From NCBI RefSeq assembly GCF_001643775.1, contig NZ_CP011402.1, forward strand, positions 1,396,432 to 1,460,431: a DNA stretch of 64,000 bases, in the 5' to 3' direction. The stretch comes from Denitrobacterium detoxificans (lineage in GTDB: Bacteria > Actinomycetota > Coriobacteriia > Coriobacteriales > Eggerthellaceae). This document shows, piece by piece, positions 53,201 to 60,755 of this stretch. A program made the translations under genes and the position numbers. The notes beneath the pieces were generated by a model. That model was not told where the DNA came from, did no database searches, and worked only from the letters and a program-made list of their open reading frames with translations. Positions within the stretch are counted from its first letter, which is position 1, and the number at the start of each line of letters is the position of its first letter.

Positions 53201-53534
53201 GCTGCAGTTCCTGGGTAGCGCCGTTCAAGCTCATGACCACGCTATCAACTTGATAGCCGCCATTCGCCTGGACGGTGAACTCCAAGTCCTTCTTCGCGGG
53301 AGCATCAAGCTTCGTACTCGGCGAAGAAACCGTCTGACCAAGGCATTCGATATACGCATCGTTCAAATCGAGGCCCACGCTTACCGTCGAGGAAAGCTGA
53401 AGCTCGGGAGAGTCGCCATCGCCATCGGCAAAGCTCACGGGTATCTGCAGCAAAATGAGCGCAAGAGCAAGCATAGCCGCGGCTACGCGACTTGAAATAG
53501 ACCCCCGTTTGAACAGCGTTTGAATCATCTCCAC
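44208..53534 (-). pseudogene. Giant isopeptide-repeat surface adhesin with in-frame TAG
   Basis: One frame of 3108 codons, interrupted once. The N-terminus has a Sec signal (cleaved near PVSFA-DGDG), then a region of about 650 residues including a choice-of-anchor-A-like adhesive domain (GMFLVPNGTFNVNATSAGW). About 18 repeats of the streptococcal-pilin isopeptide (Spy0128-like) domain follow, and one C-terminal SpaA/Cna-B domain. Codon 1440 is TAG (49217-49215), inside repeat 7; the next codons LSGRDLQEGQFSF continue the repeat exactly. CAG to TAG is the simplest origin. The product would be 1439 residues long unless the stop is read through. The C-terminus has no LPXTG motif or membrane helix, so anchoring is unexplained. 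Confidence 0.85.
44530..51505 (-). repeat. Array of about 18 isopeptide-domain repeats
   Basis: Protein-level tandem repeats of about 115-145 residues. Each starts near a Lys (for example SASKTLDG or SATKVLSGR), contains QFQF or SFTF, VSND-DG, YTYxIxEVIPEGAT and YDAH, and ends F-N-Y-A-(S/T)-G-S. The Lys at the front and the Asn in FxNxY are the expected isopeptide partners, with Glu of the SEV/REV segment as catalyst. The copies have diverged in DNA sequence and vary in length; they are not recent duplications. Boundaries are approximate. Confidence 0.8.
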
Positions 53535-53548
53535 CTTTCGAAGAACAC

Positions 53549-54265
53549 CTACCCTGCGACGCGCTTGGCACTCACAATGAGCCTATTCGAGCTCGAGCAG
53601 GTGCTAAGGGTGACAATCTGATCGTTTCCAGTAACCGTAACGCCGGTGTCGTACACCGAGGAAGCGGCAAGCTGCTGGACATATGCGTCGAACACATCCT
53701 TGTCGGTGAAGCCCACCATGTAGGCATCATCGGAAGGATCGACGATCTGCACGGCAAACACCTGGTAGCGGAAGGTACCTTCCGCGGTATACACGGTGAA
53801 CATGCCGCCAGAGGACTGGTAGAAATCCTGGTCAAGAAAGCTCGAAAGGGTTCCGAACATACTGCCATCGGCCATGTTGTGCGCATAGACGATGGCGTGC
53901 AAATCATTGGTGATGGATCCGTTGCGGTAGTCCAGGAACACGGCGCCATCCACGGAAGACGCACCCGTGGCATCGAACGACAAATAGTAATCATTGTCAG
54001 ATGCCTGCATAACGGGGTAGTTAATGGCGTCGAGCCCATCGACGGTAATCCATGCCACGGCACCAGGGTAATCGGCCGAAAGCGTTCCGAAGTCAATGGA
54101 ATCAACTTCGGCGGCATACGATTCGCGCAGCTGCTCGTACACGCTGCTCGCCTGGGTATAGCCCATCCACTTCCATGCAAGCCAGGCGCAAGCGGCAAGC
54201 ACGCACGCGGCTAGCACGATCTGGGCGACCGTGATTCCCCGTCGTATGGATTGCTTTGCCGTCAT
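53549..54265 (-). CDS. Class B-like sortase
   Basis: Membrane-bound transpeptidase of 238 residues. There is one N-terminal signal-anchor helix, then the sortase fold with catalytic H129 (YAHNM), C223 (TLSTC) and R228. The long helix-containing segment between strands 6 and 7 (MVGFTDKDVFDAYVQQL) is typical of class B. The ATG at 54265 is chosen; the frame upstream overlaps the pilin gene. Lying between a SpaA-type pilin and the giant adhesin, it likely joins surface proteins to the wall or to each other. Confidence 0.9.
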   Translation of the reverse strand: MTAKQSIRRGITVAQIVLAACVLAACAWLAWKWMGYTQASSVYEQLRESYAAEVDSIDFGTLSADYPGAVAWITVDGLDAINYPVMQASDNDYYLSFDATGASSVDGAVFLDYRNGSITNDLHAIVYAHNMADGSMFGTLSSFLDQDFYQSSGGMFTVYTAEGTFRYQVFAVQIVDPSDDAYMVGFTDKDVFDAYVQQLAASSVYDTGVTVTGNDQIVTLSTCSSSNRLIVSAKRVAG

Positions 54266-54296
54266 GCGAATGAGCTTCCTTCCCGTAACCTTCGAC

Positions 54297-54947
54297 CTAG
54301 CGCAACTTCGTCTTCTTGACCAAACCAAGCACGATAATGAGCGCTACGCCCACCGCGGCAAGTGCCGCGACGAGGCTCAAGGGCGTCTCATCACCCGTCT
54401 TGGGAGCCACGACGAGTGATTGCGACGAGGGGCTACTGCTGCCATCCGCGTCACTGGAGACGGTGACCACCTGCTCGGTGTAACCCGACTTGTCATACAC
54501 GTTCACCTGGTAGGACTGCACGAGTTCAGCATTGCCGTCGCTGGCACCCGAAACGATTTCGATGCCCTCTTCCTCGGAGGGCTTCACGTAGAAGACCACG
54601 TCATCGGCCTTGGAATACCCCTCGGGCGCAGAAATCTCGCGCAGGATGTAACGCACGTTCACGTCGAGCTTCTTGCTTACCTGATAGACGGATGCAGCCG
54701 TCGTCCAATCGGCCACGACCTCGCCCGTCTCGGCGTTGATAATGGCCATCTGCGCGCCCACGACCCAGTCGTGCGTGTCGACATCGAGCTTGGCCACCGA
54801 AAGATGCGTGGCGTCGTCGGAAACAACCACGGGAGCGTCCACGGTTTCGGCATGAGCAAGGCCAGGAAGCGCACCAAAGCACAGAGCAAGGCACACAGCC
54901 GCAATGATAACGCCGATCGCGCGGCGCACGGAAGCATACACAGACAT
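54297..54947 (-). CDS. SpaA-type small surface pilin with sorting signal
   Basis: A 216-residue wall protein. It has a signal peptide (ending LAHA), a SpaA/Cna-B beta domain (LSVAKLDVDTHDWVVGAQMAI, ILREISAPEGYSKADD) and a C-terminal sorting signal: an APKTGDE motif at about 181, a hydrophobic helix and KKTKLR. The motif is a variant of LPXTG with Ala for Leu. The ATG at 54947 has GGAG 6 bases upstream. It is in the same operon as the sortase and the giant adhesin. Confidence 0.87.
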   Translation of the reverse strand: MSVYASVRRAIGVIIAAVCLALCFGALPGLAHAETVDAPVVVSDDATHLSVAKLDVDTHDWVVGAQMAIINAETGEVVADWTTAASVYQVSKKLDVNVRYILREISAPEGYSKADDVVFYVKPSEEEGIEIVSGASDGNAELVQSYQVNVYDKSGYTEQVVTVSSDADGSSSPSSQSLVVAPKTGDETPLSLVAALAAVGVALIIVLGLVKKTKLR

Positions 54948-54960
54948 CTGCCACTCCATC

Positions 54961-56973
54961 CTAAGCCACCTGCCCAGACGTAACGAGCGCGGGAGTTCCG
55001 CCATGGGGACCATCGTCGTCATCGTCGTCGCCCTTCTTGCGCGCCCTCATGAGGAACAGCAAGAACGCAATGATGAGGACGAGGCCAACGGCCACGCCTA
55101 CACCAAAGGGCGCATGCTCGGTAATCGTAGTGAGCGCCTCCGAGAACATGCCGGACGCAAGAGGAGACTCATCCTCTTCAATGCGCTCGGACTCGCTATC
55201 ATTCCCCTCTTCGTTGGTGATAAGCGAACCAGAGGGGCCCACGATGACGTTGTAGTTGTTCGCGCTGGAAAGCTGGCCACTCTCATCGGCCGAGCCGACG
55301 GCGGAGGTCACCGAGGAAGCCGACGCAGATCCACCGGAGCCAGAGCCCGCGTCGTACTGCACGCGCAGACGATTCACGACAGTGCCCGCAGACAGCGCGT
55401 CGTTAGCGTTGCGATAGTAGACCGTATACGTCGTCTGCATCGAGAAGAAGTTGTGGCTGATGGGATCTTCCTGCCCGTCGAGGCGAATCCATTCGGAACC
55501 GTCCTGCGTGAAGGATGCCTCGGTCGTGATTTCCAAGTTTTCCTCATCGCCTAGACTCGACGTGTATTCCTTGCTGCAAATGACAGAGCCATCGAGCACG
55601 TTGACGTAGTTCACCGTAACCTGGTACTCGTTCGGCGTCACATAGCCATCGGGCAGGTAATAGACATCCACAACAGGGTTGCTGCCTGAATCGTAGGTGT
55701 ACGCGTACTGGGAAACGCTGCCCGCAAGGGCGTACGTCGTACCGTCGCTAGCGGTATAGCTAGAAGGGGGCTCTACCGCTTCCCCACCCTTGTAGGCAGT
55801 AGCCGTTTGCTGCCCCAGTACGCGGGCATCATCGCTCGCGCGCTTCGAGGCATCAATGAGATTGAAGGTAACCTGCACGGATCCGGCGTCGGATTCCTGC
55901 TGCTGATAGTAGAGGGTGTAGGTGGCTGACCCGGTGGTAACGCCATCCAGCTGCGCATCGAGCATGAGCACATTGTCGGTAAGCTTCGCCGACGTTGCCG
56001 TATCGCCACCGGCAAACGCGTACGAAACCGAAGCGTCCTGTACCTGGAGGTACATGACCTGCGGTGCGGTATAGGCATACGAACCCGTGACGGTCACGTA
56101 GTCGGACGCCAAGACGGCCTTCGAGCCGGCATCGACCAGATTGATGGTGGCGACGTAGTAGCCGCCCAATAGATCGCCCGCCTCAGCGATCTTGCGACAG
56201 GAAATAACGAAGTCATGCTGACCAGGATTGGCAGCGGAAACCGCGCTGCCAAAGAAGATGACACGATAGACCGAGCCGTCGTCGCCCACAACGGCAGAGG
56301 GAACGGAGACGGTGCGCGTCTCGCCCGACTGAATGCCCACGATGCTCTGCGTGGCGACCGTCTCGCCCGACTCGGCATCCACATAGCTAATGGAGCCATC
56401 TACGGAGCCCTGCACGGAATACGACTCGTATGCGTATTCCAGGGAGCCACTCGACGTGCTCACTTTCACCTGACCAGAAGCGGTACGCGCGAGGCGATAG
56501 GAAACGCCATCAACGTACATGCTCTCCTGGGGCGTGAACACGCGCGATTCGGAGCCGGAAAGGGTGCGCAGCGCAATGAGCTGCGGCGTGCCACCATCAA
56601 ACGTGGCGTACACGGGATAGGTAGTGCCCTCATACAGCAGCTGCGTCTGCTCGCGGTCGGCATAGGCGCGCACCGTATACGAAGACTCGTACGATTCGAC
56701 ATCAAGATCGACGATGCCCGCCTCTTCGCTGGAAACGAGCGTCTGCTTGAGATGACTTACGACGGTCTTGCCATCGCAGACGGCTTCAACGTAGAAAACC
56801 TCGCCCGCAGTACCGGAAACGGAAAGAACGGGCACGGAGCCCTGCGTGACATAGGAGTCGGCACCGCTCACGGTAAGGCCATCCTGGGCATACGCCTGCC
56901 CAGTCACGAAGACGGAAGCCGCGAACAGCATCGCGAATGCAACCGTTGCAAAAAGCCTTCTAACCAGAGTCAT
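54961..56973 (-). CDS. Surface-exposed membrane protein, first gene of the adhesin operon
   Basis: A 670-residue protein with a Sec signal (cleaved near QAYA-QDG), a large Ser/Thr/Tyr-rich beta-strand ectodomain with MucBP-like repeats (VTVNYVNVLDGSVIC, YYLPDGY), an acidic linker and one membrane helix at about 628-648 followed by RARKKGDDDDDD. No LPXTG motif is present, so it is membrane-anchored. Family is not recognised beyond this. It leads the operon with the pilin, sortase and adhesin, so it may act as a base or adhesive partner. Confidence 0.78.
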   Translation of the reverse strand: MTLVRRLFATVAFAMLFAASVFVTGQAYAQDGLTVSGADSYVTQGSVPVLSVSGTAGEVFYVEAVCDGKTVVSHLKQTLVSSEEAGIVDLDVESYESSYTVRAYADREQTQLLYEGTTYPVYATFDGGTPQLIALRTLSGSESRVFTPQESMYVDGVSYRLARTASGQVKVSTSSGSLEYAYESYSVQGSVDGSISYVDAESGETVATQSIVGIQSGETRTVSVPSAVVGDDGSVYRVIFFGSAVSAANPGQHDFVISCRKIAEAGDLLGGYYVATINLVDAGSKAVLASDYVTVTGSYAYTAPQVMYLQVQDASVSYAFAGGDTATSAKLTDNVLMLDAQLDGVTTGSATYTLYYQQQESDAGSVQVTFNLIDASKRASDDARVLGQQTATAYKGGEAVEPPSSYTASDGTTYALAGSVSQYAYTYDSGSNPVVDVYYLPDGYVTPNEYQVTVNYVNVLDGSVICSKEYTSSLGDEENLEITTEASFTQDGSEWIRLDGQEDPISHNFFSMQTTYTVYYRNANDALSAGTVVNRLRVQYDAGSGSGGSASASSVTSAVGSADESGQLSSANNYNVIVGPSGSLITNEEGNDSESERIEEDESPLASGMFSEALTTITEHAPFGVGVAVGLVLIIAFLLFLMRARKKGDDDDDDGPHGGTPALVTSGQVA

Positions 56974-57001
56974 TCAATGCCTTTCCCCTTGCGCGAACGC
57001 C

Positions 57002-57080
57002 GCGCAAACAGTCGTAAGAACGTAAGAAAAGACTTTACACCAGCATGAAGGACCCACAGGGAAAAAATCCCTGTTTGCGC
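57002..57080 (-). promoter_or_regulatory. Leader of the adhesin operon with inverted and tandem repeats
   Basis: GCGCAAACA (57002-57010) and TGTTTGCGC (57072-57080) form a 9-bp inverted repeat around about 60 bases. Inside it are two head-to-tail copies of CGTAAGAA (57013-57028) and the 7-bp hairpin ACAGGGA-N5-TCCCTGT (57056-57074). No promoter boxes were assigned on this strand. The arrangement suggests a protein-binding or RNA-folding control region. Confidence 0.45.
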
Positions 57081-57138
57081 AGATAATGACCCCTTTCAGA
57101 CCACATAAGTATCACAAGATGCACAAAACTAATAAAAC

Positions 57139-57208
57139 TTGTTCAGTTTGGACAAAGTGGCTAAAATATATCTCATACCCCACACCGCCATTTGGCATTT
57201 GTCCAAAT
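57139..57208 (+). promoter_or_regulatory. Promoter and operator-like palindromes of the thioesterase gene
   Basis: TTGTTC (57139-57144) and TAAAAT (57162-57167) are 17 bases apart. TTTGGACAAA (57147-57156) lies in the spacer; its exact reverse complement TTTGTCCAAA is at 57198-57207, and the latter is part of a dyad ATTTGG-N7-CCAAAT (57190-57208). This placement suits repression by a fatty-acid-responsive regulator, which is not identified in the window. Confidence 0.55.
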
Positions 57209-57238
57209 CGGCAAACGGAAAGAAGGAGAACGCCCTAC

Positions 57239-57964
57239 ATGCCTATCGGAATGACCCTGAACTATCGCCTGCGACTCACCGATTTCGACCGCTTCGGACA
57301 CCTGCATCCAGCCGCCGTGCTCGACATTCTGCAGGACCTCGCCACCGTGCAGGCGGAAGACATGGGCATTGGCTACAACGCCATGCATGACAAGGGCGTA
57401 TTCTGGGCAATCGTACGCATGAAGTACGTGGTGCACCAAGAGCCAAAGCATCATTCCGTGGTTTCGGTGCGCACGTGGCCGCACTCCCCCTCGCGCTTCT
57501 CGTTTCACCGCGATTGGACCATGCATGACCAAGATGGCAACCTGCTGCTCTCCGCGGCATCGGAATGGGTCGTCATGGACGCGAAGGAGCGTTCGTTCGT
57601 TTCGGTAGCCGATATCTACGAGGGATCGAACGATTTCAGCGAAGATCGTGCCATCAAGGGGCGCATCCGAAAGCTGAAGCCCCTCCCCGCCCACGCATCG
57701 TGCGCACGCACCATTACGCCGGGACGCACCGACGTCGACGTAAACGCTCATGTGAACAACGCGCGCTACGCCACGTACGCCATCGACGCGCTCGACGAGG
57801 CGGCGGGTCGCCCCATCGTGGCCTTCCAGGCAGACTTCCGACACGAGGTTCGCAAGGATGAAACGGTGCGCATATTCACCCATCAAGACGAAACGGGAGC
57901 ATGCATTGAAGTGCGAAAGGATACCGACGATATTGCCTGCAGCATCAAGGTAGATTATGCATAG
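57239..57964 (+). CDS. Acyl-ACP thioesterase
   Basis: Releases fatty acids from acyl carrier protein. The 241 residues form a double hot-dog fold: LTDFDRFGHLHPAAVLDILQD at the front and a second hot-dog with DVDVNAHVNNARYATYAIDAL, whose Asn-x-His-x-Asn segment is the catalytic pattern of FatA/FatB-like enzymes. The ATG at 57239 has AAGGAG upstream; the earlier open frame covers the promoter. It stands alone, with operator-like sites in front. Confidence 0.87.
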   Translation: MPIGMTLNYRLRLTDFDRFGHLHPAAVLDILQDLATVQAEDMGIGYNAMHDKGVFWAIVRMKYVVHQEPKHHSVVSVRTWPHSPSRFSFHRDWTMHDQDGNLLLSAASEWVVMDAKERSFVSVADIYEGSNDFSEDRAIKGRIRKLKPLPAHASCARTITPGRTDVDVNAHVNNARYATYAIDALDEAAGRPIVAFQADFRHEVRKDETVRIFTHQDETGACIEVRKDTDDIACSIKVDYA

Positions 57965-58047
57965 TTTACGTTTATACCCTAGTCGTTTCTTTAGTTTTGG
58001 TGTAGTTCGAGTTTCCTAGTCATATATAAAGAGTTGAGGAGAATGCA

Positions 58048-59007
58048 ATGGACAGCGTAACGCAACAACCCGAGGGCATAGCCTTCTCTCCCGCCATCCT
58101 GCTCAAGCTCTGCACCATCCATGAGCACCGTGGCGCCGAGCAGCTTGCATGCGCGCGCAACCCCGAAGCGCTCGACGCATACCGCGAAGCAACCATGTTC
58201 CAAAGCGCCCTTGCCGCCACGCGCATGGAGGGCATGACCATCGGCGACACGCGCCTGCGCTGCCTGGCGCGCGAAGAGGCAGAACCGCAATCCCCCGCCG
58301 AGCGATTCGCCATGGGCTACCTCTACGTCTGGGGGCTCATCGAGCAACGCTACGCATCCATCCGCCTTTCCCCCGGCACCATCCAGCAGCTCCATCGCGA
58401 CATGCTCTGGTACGAGAAGGCGGAAGACGCCGGCGAATGGAAGGACGAAACGGAAACCCCCGCGGCCATCCGCGACCTCTGCCGCGAATACCAAGCGGCG
58501 AAGCGCTCGAAGGATGGCATCCCCATGCAGAGCATCTTCGTGTTCTACCGCGCCTTCACAGCCATCGCCCCCTTCGAGCGCTACAACACATCCTGCGCGA
58601 ACCTGCTGCTTCTGTTGCTCCTCTGCCAGGAAGGCTACACGGTTGGCCTGCACGTCTCGCTCGATGCCGCGCTGGAAGGCAACAAGCGCAAGCTGGGGAA
58701 TGCCGCAAAGAAGAGCAAGGAGCATGCGGGCGACGAAACGTACGCCGTTCGCATGCTGGAAACGCTTCTGGCATGCTATGAAACGCAGACCGAATACCTG
58801 CAGCGCATGGGCCAACGCGTAAGCAACGAAGCGCGCATTCGCGCCTACTTCGACCAAATCGAGGAACCCGTCACCAAGCGCGCCATCATGGACGCGAACC
58901 CATCCATGAGCCAGAAGACGGTCGAGCGCATCCTGCAGAAGATGCAAGACGAAGGAGCCATTCGCAAGATTGGCGCAGCCCGCGCCACGCGCTACAAGCG
59001 CAGGTAA
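58048..59007 (+). CDS. Degenerate Fic-domain protein with C-terminal winged helix
   Basis: A 319-residue protein with Fic/DOC architecture but a ruined active site. An inhibitory-helix-like ATRMEG is at about 57-62. The place of the HPFxDGNGRxxR motif is taken by APFERYNTSCAN (174-185): the catalytic His is Ala, and Asp, both Gly and both Arg are replaced, while the flanking helix (LLLLLLLCQEGY) is normal. A helix-turn-helix (MSQKTVERILQKMQDEGAI) lies at about 280-310. AMP transfer is therefore unlikely; a DNA-binding or scaffold role is inferred. Confidence 0.75.
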   Translation: MDSVTQQPEGIAFSPAILLKLCTIHEHRGAEQLACARNPEALDAYREATMFQSALAATRMEGMTIGDTRLRCLAREEAEPQSPAERFAMGYLYVWGLIEQRYASIRLSPGTIQQLHRDMLWYEKAEDAGEWKDETETPAAIRDLCREYQAAKRSKDGIPMQSIFVFYRAFTAIAPFERYNTSCANLLLLLLLCQEGYTVGLHVSLDAALEGNKRKLGNAAKKSKEHAGDETYAVRMLETLLACYETQTEYLQRMGQRVSNEARIRAYFDQIEEPVTKRAIMDANPSMSQKTVERILQKMQDEGAIRKIGAARATRYKRR

Positions 59008-59026
59008 GCCATTCCCCATCACGCAA

Positions 59027-59053
59027 AAGGGCGACTGCATTGCAGTCGCCCTT
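59027..59053. terminator. Bidirectional terminator between the Fic-like gene and fthC
   Basis: AAGGGCGACTGCA and TGCAGTCGCCCTT form a 13-bp stem. A T-rich CTTATT follows on the plus strand and a TTGCG on the minus strand. Confidence 0.8.
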
Positions 59054-59083
59054 CTTATTGCATGCTATTCGAAATTCCGGGCA

Positions 59084-59692
59084 TTACCAACTTGCGCGGA
59101 TCATACGTGCTTCGGTAAGCACCGCCGACACAGGGCGATCGAAGCGCTCGCGCGCGATGCTCTCGGATGCCATATGGCTTTCGCGACACAGCCCCAAGGC
59201 AAAGCCGGGAAACGTAGACAGGAAGATGTCGTAATACCCACCGCCATAACCCAGGCGATAGCCGCGCGCGTCGAACGCAAGTCCTGGCACGATGCAAAGA
59301 GAATCGACCCGGGCAACAGGGTCTACCAGACGCCCAACTACGGGAGCGGGCTCGGGAATGCCATACGAGGAAGGAACAAGGCCTTCGAGCGAATCGATGG
59401 CATACCATTCCATGGAACGCGAACCGGGAACGCAACGCGGGAGGGCGACCACCTTACCCAGGGAAAGGGCACGCTCGATAATGACGTGCGTGTCGACTTC
59501 GCTGCCAACAGAATAGAAAGAGAAGACCGTGTGAGCACCCATAAATTCGGGCTGCTGGAAAAGCCGCTGCGCAATTTCCGCATCGATGGCAGCTCGGCTG
59601 GCGGGATCGAGTGCATCGCGGCGACTGATAAGCGCCTGACGTTGCGCGCGCTTTTCACACGCAACCGATTCGTAGCTTACTTCGGCAATCAT
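59084..59692 (-). CDS. fthC: 5-formyltetrahydrofolate cyclo-ligase
   Basis: ATP-dependent conversion of 5-formyl-THF to 5,10-methenyl-THF. The 202 residues show the basic N-terminal CEKRAQRQALISRRDAL, FSFYSVGSEVDT and the strong signature FDARGYRLGYGGGYYDIFL. It is a single gene between convergent and divergent neighbours. Confidence 0.93.
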   Translation of the reverse strand: MIAEVSYESVACEKRAQRQALISRRDALDPASRAAIDAEIAQRLFQQPEFMGAHTVFSFYSVGSEVDTHVIIERALSLGKVVALPRCVPGSRSMEWYAIDSLEGLVPSSYGIPEPAPVVGRLVDPVARVDSLCIVPGLAFDARGYRLGYGGGYYDIFLSTFPGFALGLCRESHMASESIARERFDRPVSAVLTEARMIRASW

Positions 59693-59843
59693 GGAAACCA
59701 GCTCTCGTCGGGTTTACCTTCCACGGCAACTCTACCTAATGGCAAACCGCTCGCGGATAACGAAAAATCATTGTTACCAAAGCGTAGCTGCCTAATGATA
59801 AAATGCCCTTGACCTTACAAAACAAGCACGTAAGAGCAGGCAA

Positions 59844-60746
59844 TTGGCAAAGCACGCTAAACAACCAATCAAGCCAGAAAAGCATACGGGAAAGCGCATT
59901 GGCAAGGGCATCGCAATCGCTCTCGCACTGCTCGTAGCCATAGCCGCGGCAGGAAGCGCCATCTACTTCTGGGCCCTCCCCAACGTCGCGCGCATCCAAG
60001 CGGCACAGCAGAAATCAAACGACACGCAGGCAACCGAAGCCAGCAGCACCGCAGCCACTTCGAGCGCAAGCGCCTCAAGCAGCACCACCGAAAGCCAGGC
60101 GGAAGCCACCACGCCCGCTACCTACCAAGTGGCGGCATACGACGACATTCCCATCTACTGCCCCATCCGCACGGCCGACCTTACCGCCGTCATCTTCCAC
60201 CAGGCCTCGTATGCCTACGCACTGCAAATGTATACCGAGCTGCCGAAAGCCGACGGCGAAACCGCCTACAACGAGCACTACCTACGCGTGAACCACGCGC
60301 AGAATAGCGGCACCTGGGTCGACGCCGACACCGTGCACGCATGGCGCACATCCGCGTCCACCAACATCGACACGTCCATCGACGCGGGCGCACTGGCGGG
60401 AACGCCCGTCTACGCCCCCGTTACGGGAACCGTCGTGCTCGTCACGGAATACCAGCTCTTCGAGCAGCTCACCGACATCGAAATCCACATCCAGCCCGAA
60501 GGGCATCCCGAACTCGACGTGGTGGTCATCCACACCACCGACCCGCTGGTGAAGGCGGGCGACAAGGTCGTAGCGGGAACCACGCAGATTTCATCGGTGC
60601 GCGACATCAGCAGCATCAGCGGAGTCCAGCTCAGCGAATACACGAGCGAAGACGACCCGGGGAATCACGCGCACGTGCAGATCAACGATGCCAATTACGA
60701 GGGCTATCGCGAAACGAAGCTACAGGGAGCCATTACCGTGGAATAG
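59844..60746 (+). CDS. Membrane-anchored M23-like (LytM fold) protein, divergent active site
   Basis: A 300-residue protein: basic N-terminus, one membrane helix (about 22-46), a Ser/Thr/Ala-rich linker (55-92) and a C-terminal domain outside the cell. The domain has the M23 strand ALAGTPVYAPVTGTVV and the H-x-H motif HAHVQ (H275, H277). The first zinc His (H-x3-D before GTPV) seems replaced, since the segment reads NIDTSIDAG. It may be a non-catalytic LytM regulator of wall hydrolases. It begins with TTG at 59844, after GAGCAGG. Confidence 0.68.
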   Translation: MAKHAKQPIKPEKHTGKRIGKGIAIALALLVAIAAAGSAIYFWALPNVARIQAAQQKSNDTQATEASSTAATSSASASSSTTESQAEATTPATYQVAAYDDIPIYCPIRTADLTAVIFHQASYAYALQMYTELPKADGETAYNEHYLRVNHAQNSGTWVDADTVHAWRTSASTNIDTSIDAGALAGTPVYAPVTGTVVLVTEYQLFEQLTDIEIHIQPEGHPELDVVVIHTTDPLVKAGDKVVAGTTQISSVRDISSISGVQLSEYTSEDDPGNHAHVQINDANYEGYRETKLQGAITVE

Positions 60747-60755
60747 GGGCAGTCC

